From NCBI RefSeq assembly GCF_014287955.1, contig NZ_JACOPD010000006.1:1-64000 (forward strand): a DNA stretch of 64,000 nucleotides. Direction: 5' to 3'. Under the pieces are notes generated by a model, which was not told the DNA's origin, searched no databases, and saw nothing but the letters and a program-made list of their open reading frames with translations. Position numbers and translations under genes: made by a program. Shown here one piece after another: positions 63,023 to 64,000 of this stretch. The stretch is from Lachnospira hominis (ex Liu et al. 2021). GTDB lineage: Bacteria; Bacillota; Clostridia; Lachnospirales; Lachnospiraceae. Numbering within the stretch: position 1 is the first letter of the stretch; each line of letters opens with the position of its first letter.

Positions 63023-63636
63023 TGGATACCTGCCTTTCCGGAATAAGCTTTACGTGTTTTCCTTTTTTCAATAAATTTTTTGATTTTTTTGATTATAAAT
63101 GAAATAAGATTCTTTGTTCCGAGTATCATCCATATAAGAAGCAAAGAAAATAAAATTCCCACAGCACACAATACAAGTCCGGCTCCGATAAGCATTGTCC
63201 CGGTTGGAACATGTGTAAAAAGCGTAGGAAAGCCAGCTGCAAAAACAAGCAGACCTGCAAATATAAGGCATATTCCTACAACTCCTGCAGAAAATATAAG
63301 GCTCAAAATAACCATGAAAAGCGAAAAAATAAGTGATAATATAACAATTCCGGCTGTGAACCATATCGGGCATGTAAGCACAGCAATAATTGCTATAATG
63401 ACAGCTTTTGATGTGTTATTTTCATTGACAGGCTGCTGATAATTAATTCCATAGCTGCTGCATATCTTGGCTGCCAGCTGTTCGGGTGTTCCCAGCTCTG
63501 CCATAACAGATGCAAAGTTTTCTTCTCCTGCATCATCAAAATATTCCCTGTAATATTGCATTGTATTCTGTGCTTCGACAGGTGGAAGCTGCGATATACA
63601 ATATTGCAGTCTGGTAAGATATTCTTCCTTGTTCAT
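63019..63636 (-). CDS. DUF1700 membrane protein
   Basis: A 205-residue protein. The N-terminal 60 residues (MNKEEYLTRLQYCISQLPP, YYREYFDDAG and ELGTPEQLAAKI) are the DUF1700/HAAS helical domain; three to four membrane helices and a basic tail follow. It is translated from ATG 63636, which shares ATGA with the padR stop. HAAS-type proteins are partners in envelope stress sensing with the PadR regulator. Confidence 0.9.
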   Translation of the reverse strand: MNKEEYLTRLQYCISQLPPVEAQNTMQYYREYFDDAGEENFASVMAELGTPEQLAAKICSSYGINYQQPVNENNTSKAVIIAIIAVLTCPIWFTAGIVILSLIFSLFMVILSLIFSAGVVGICLIFAGLLVFAAGFPTLFTHVPTGTMLIGAGLVLCAVGILFSLLLIWMILGTKNLISFIIKKIKKFIEKRKTRKAYSGKAGIQ

Positions 63637-64000
63637 CCCAAATCCTCCTTGTTTTGCGAAGCAAAATCCGAGTCCATTGACGAGGAGAGGATTTTAGCCT
63701 CCTTGTTTTGCGAAGCAAAATCCGAGTCCATTGACGAGGACATGGCATGCGGGCATGCCTTGATTTTAGCCTCCTTGTTTATAAGAATTCCATCGAGTCT
63801 TTCTTTATAGGAAATCCATTCGTTACGCAAAAAAATAAGCTGCGATTTTCCGTAATCAGTCAGCACATAATACCGTCGGTTGCGTCCGTTGAATGGCTGG
63901 TCGTAGGTTGAAAGAAGCCCGTCTTTAGTTAGTCTTCTAAGAACCGGGTACAGCGTGGATTCTGAAATATCGACAACAGATTTTACTTTCTGCGTGAGTG
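63633..64000 (-). CDS. PadR-family transcriptional regulator (partial; 5' end outside window)
   Basis: About 122 C-terminal residues are in view; the gene continues beyond base 64000. The winged-helix portion VVDISESTLYPVLRRLTKDGLL and the wing GRNRRYYVLTDYGK, given here in parts of the fold, are typical of PadR. The last 45 residues are odd: SSSMDSDFASQNKE occurs twice, encoded by a 54-bp tandem DNA repeat, and the string NKEAKI is repeated too. The family normally ends soon after the helix that follows YGK. It should repress this operon in response to envelope signals. Confidence 0.9.
   Translation of the reverse strand, partial: LTQKVKSVVDISESTLYPVLRRLTKDGLLSTYDQPFNGRNRRYYVLTDYGKSQLIFLRNEWISYKERLDGILINKEAKIKACPHAMSSSMDSDFASQNKEAKILSSSMDSDFASQNKEDLG
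63644..63780 (-). repeat. 54-bp in-frame tandem repeat at the end of padR
   Basis: A 43-bp block is identical at 63644-63686 and 63698-63740 (period 54 bp, 18 codons). A third partial copy of the CCTCCTTGTTT end lies at 63770-63780. Each full block has the palindrome TTTTGCGAAGCAAAA and a CCTCCTTG that reads AAGGAGG on the coding strand. A separate palindrome, GGCATGC/GCATGCC, is at 63744-63759. Confidence 0.85.

Noticed and set aside
1..64000. Insertion sequence, prophage or integrative element
   Set aside because: No transposase, integrase, recombinase or phage structural gene was found, and no attachment-type repeats flank the accessory genes.

Overview
The window is AT-rich, gene-dense Firmicutes chromosome, most likely from the family Lachnospiraceae. 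Support for this comes from the gene order, the spore-type spoIIGA/sigE pair, TTG and GTG starts after strong GGAGG sites, pyruvate:ferredoxin oxidoreductase with an A-type flavoprotein (an anaerobe), a DNPR-type MurE (meso-DAP peptidoglycan) and surface proteins with PETGD sorting signals. The very large wall-anchored pectin esterase points to a pectin-using gut species related to Lachnospira (Eubacterium) eligens. The species is inference; nothing could be searched.

Layout. 1-430: 3' end of a 23S rRNA gene, tRNA-Trp and a terminator, with no 5S gene in between. 430-6440: small hypothetical genes, an HD hydrolase, carbamate kinase (minus strand), an intracellular subtilase and an ABC-F ATPase. 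6541-23672: a long co-oriented housekeeping run: ftsK, fhs, murE, priA, def, fmt, a membrane zinc peptidase, rsmB, rlmN, PP2C phosphatase, PASTA kinase, rsgA and rpe. 23678-24481: a compact type III toxin-antitoxin locus: promoter, tandem 52-nt pseudoknot-forming repeats, terminator, ToxN/TenpN/CptN-like toxin. 24636-29058: a beta-helix surface protein, a C-GCAxxG-C-C protein, a split chromate transporter and ychF. 29220-40913: the division and cell-wall (dcw) cluster: mraZ with a four-box MraZ operator, rsmH, ftsL, two class B PBPs, murD, ftsW, murA, ftsQ and ftsZ; mraY, murG and murC are absent. 41017-48314: a MerR regulator and a 2082-residue pectin methylesterase/SGNH-esterase surface protein whose promoter is separated from the gene by a strong terminator. 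48511-54085: spoIIGA, sigE, an amidase-like protein, lepA and hemW. 54075-61956: an AraC regulator (minus), an Amt-PII fusion behind an attenuator-like leader, an A-type flavoprotein and PFOR. 62141-64000: a minus-strand padR-DUF1700-DUF4097 operon with an odd in-frame DNA repeat at the end of padR.

How the genes work together. The 6.5-23.7 kb run links chromosome segregation, C1 metabolism, formyl-Met handling, rRNA modification and a PP2C/PASTA kinase pair. The dcw cluster makes septal wall and is probably autoregulated by MraZ. The pectinase and amt leaders both place a terminator between promoter and gene, which suggests antitermination control of polymer and nitrogen use.

The best candidate for a notable system is the type III toxin-antitoxin locus. 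It has longer repeats than I recall as usual for the class, an orphan repeat copy outside the transcription unit, and leader/tail complementarity that could close the array. Next in interest are the amt and pectinase attenuators and the repeat-built C-terminus of PadR.
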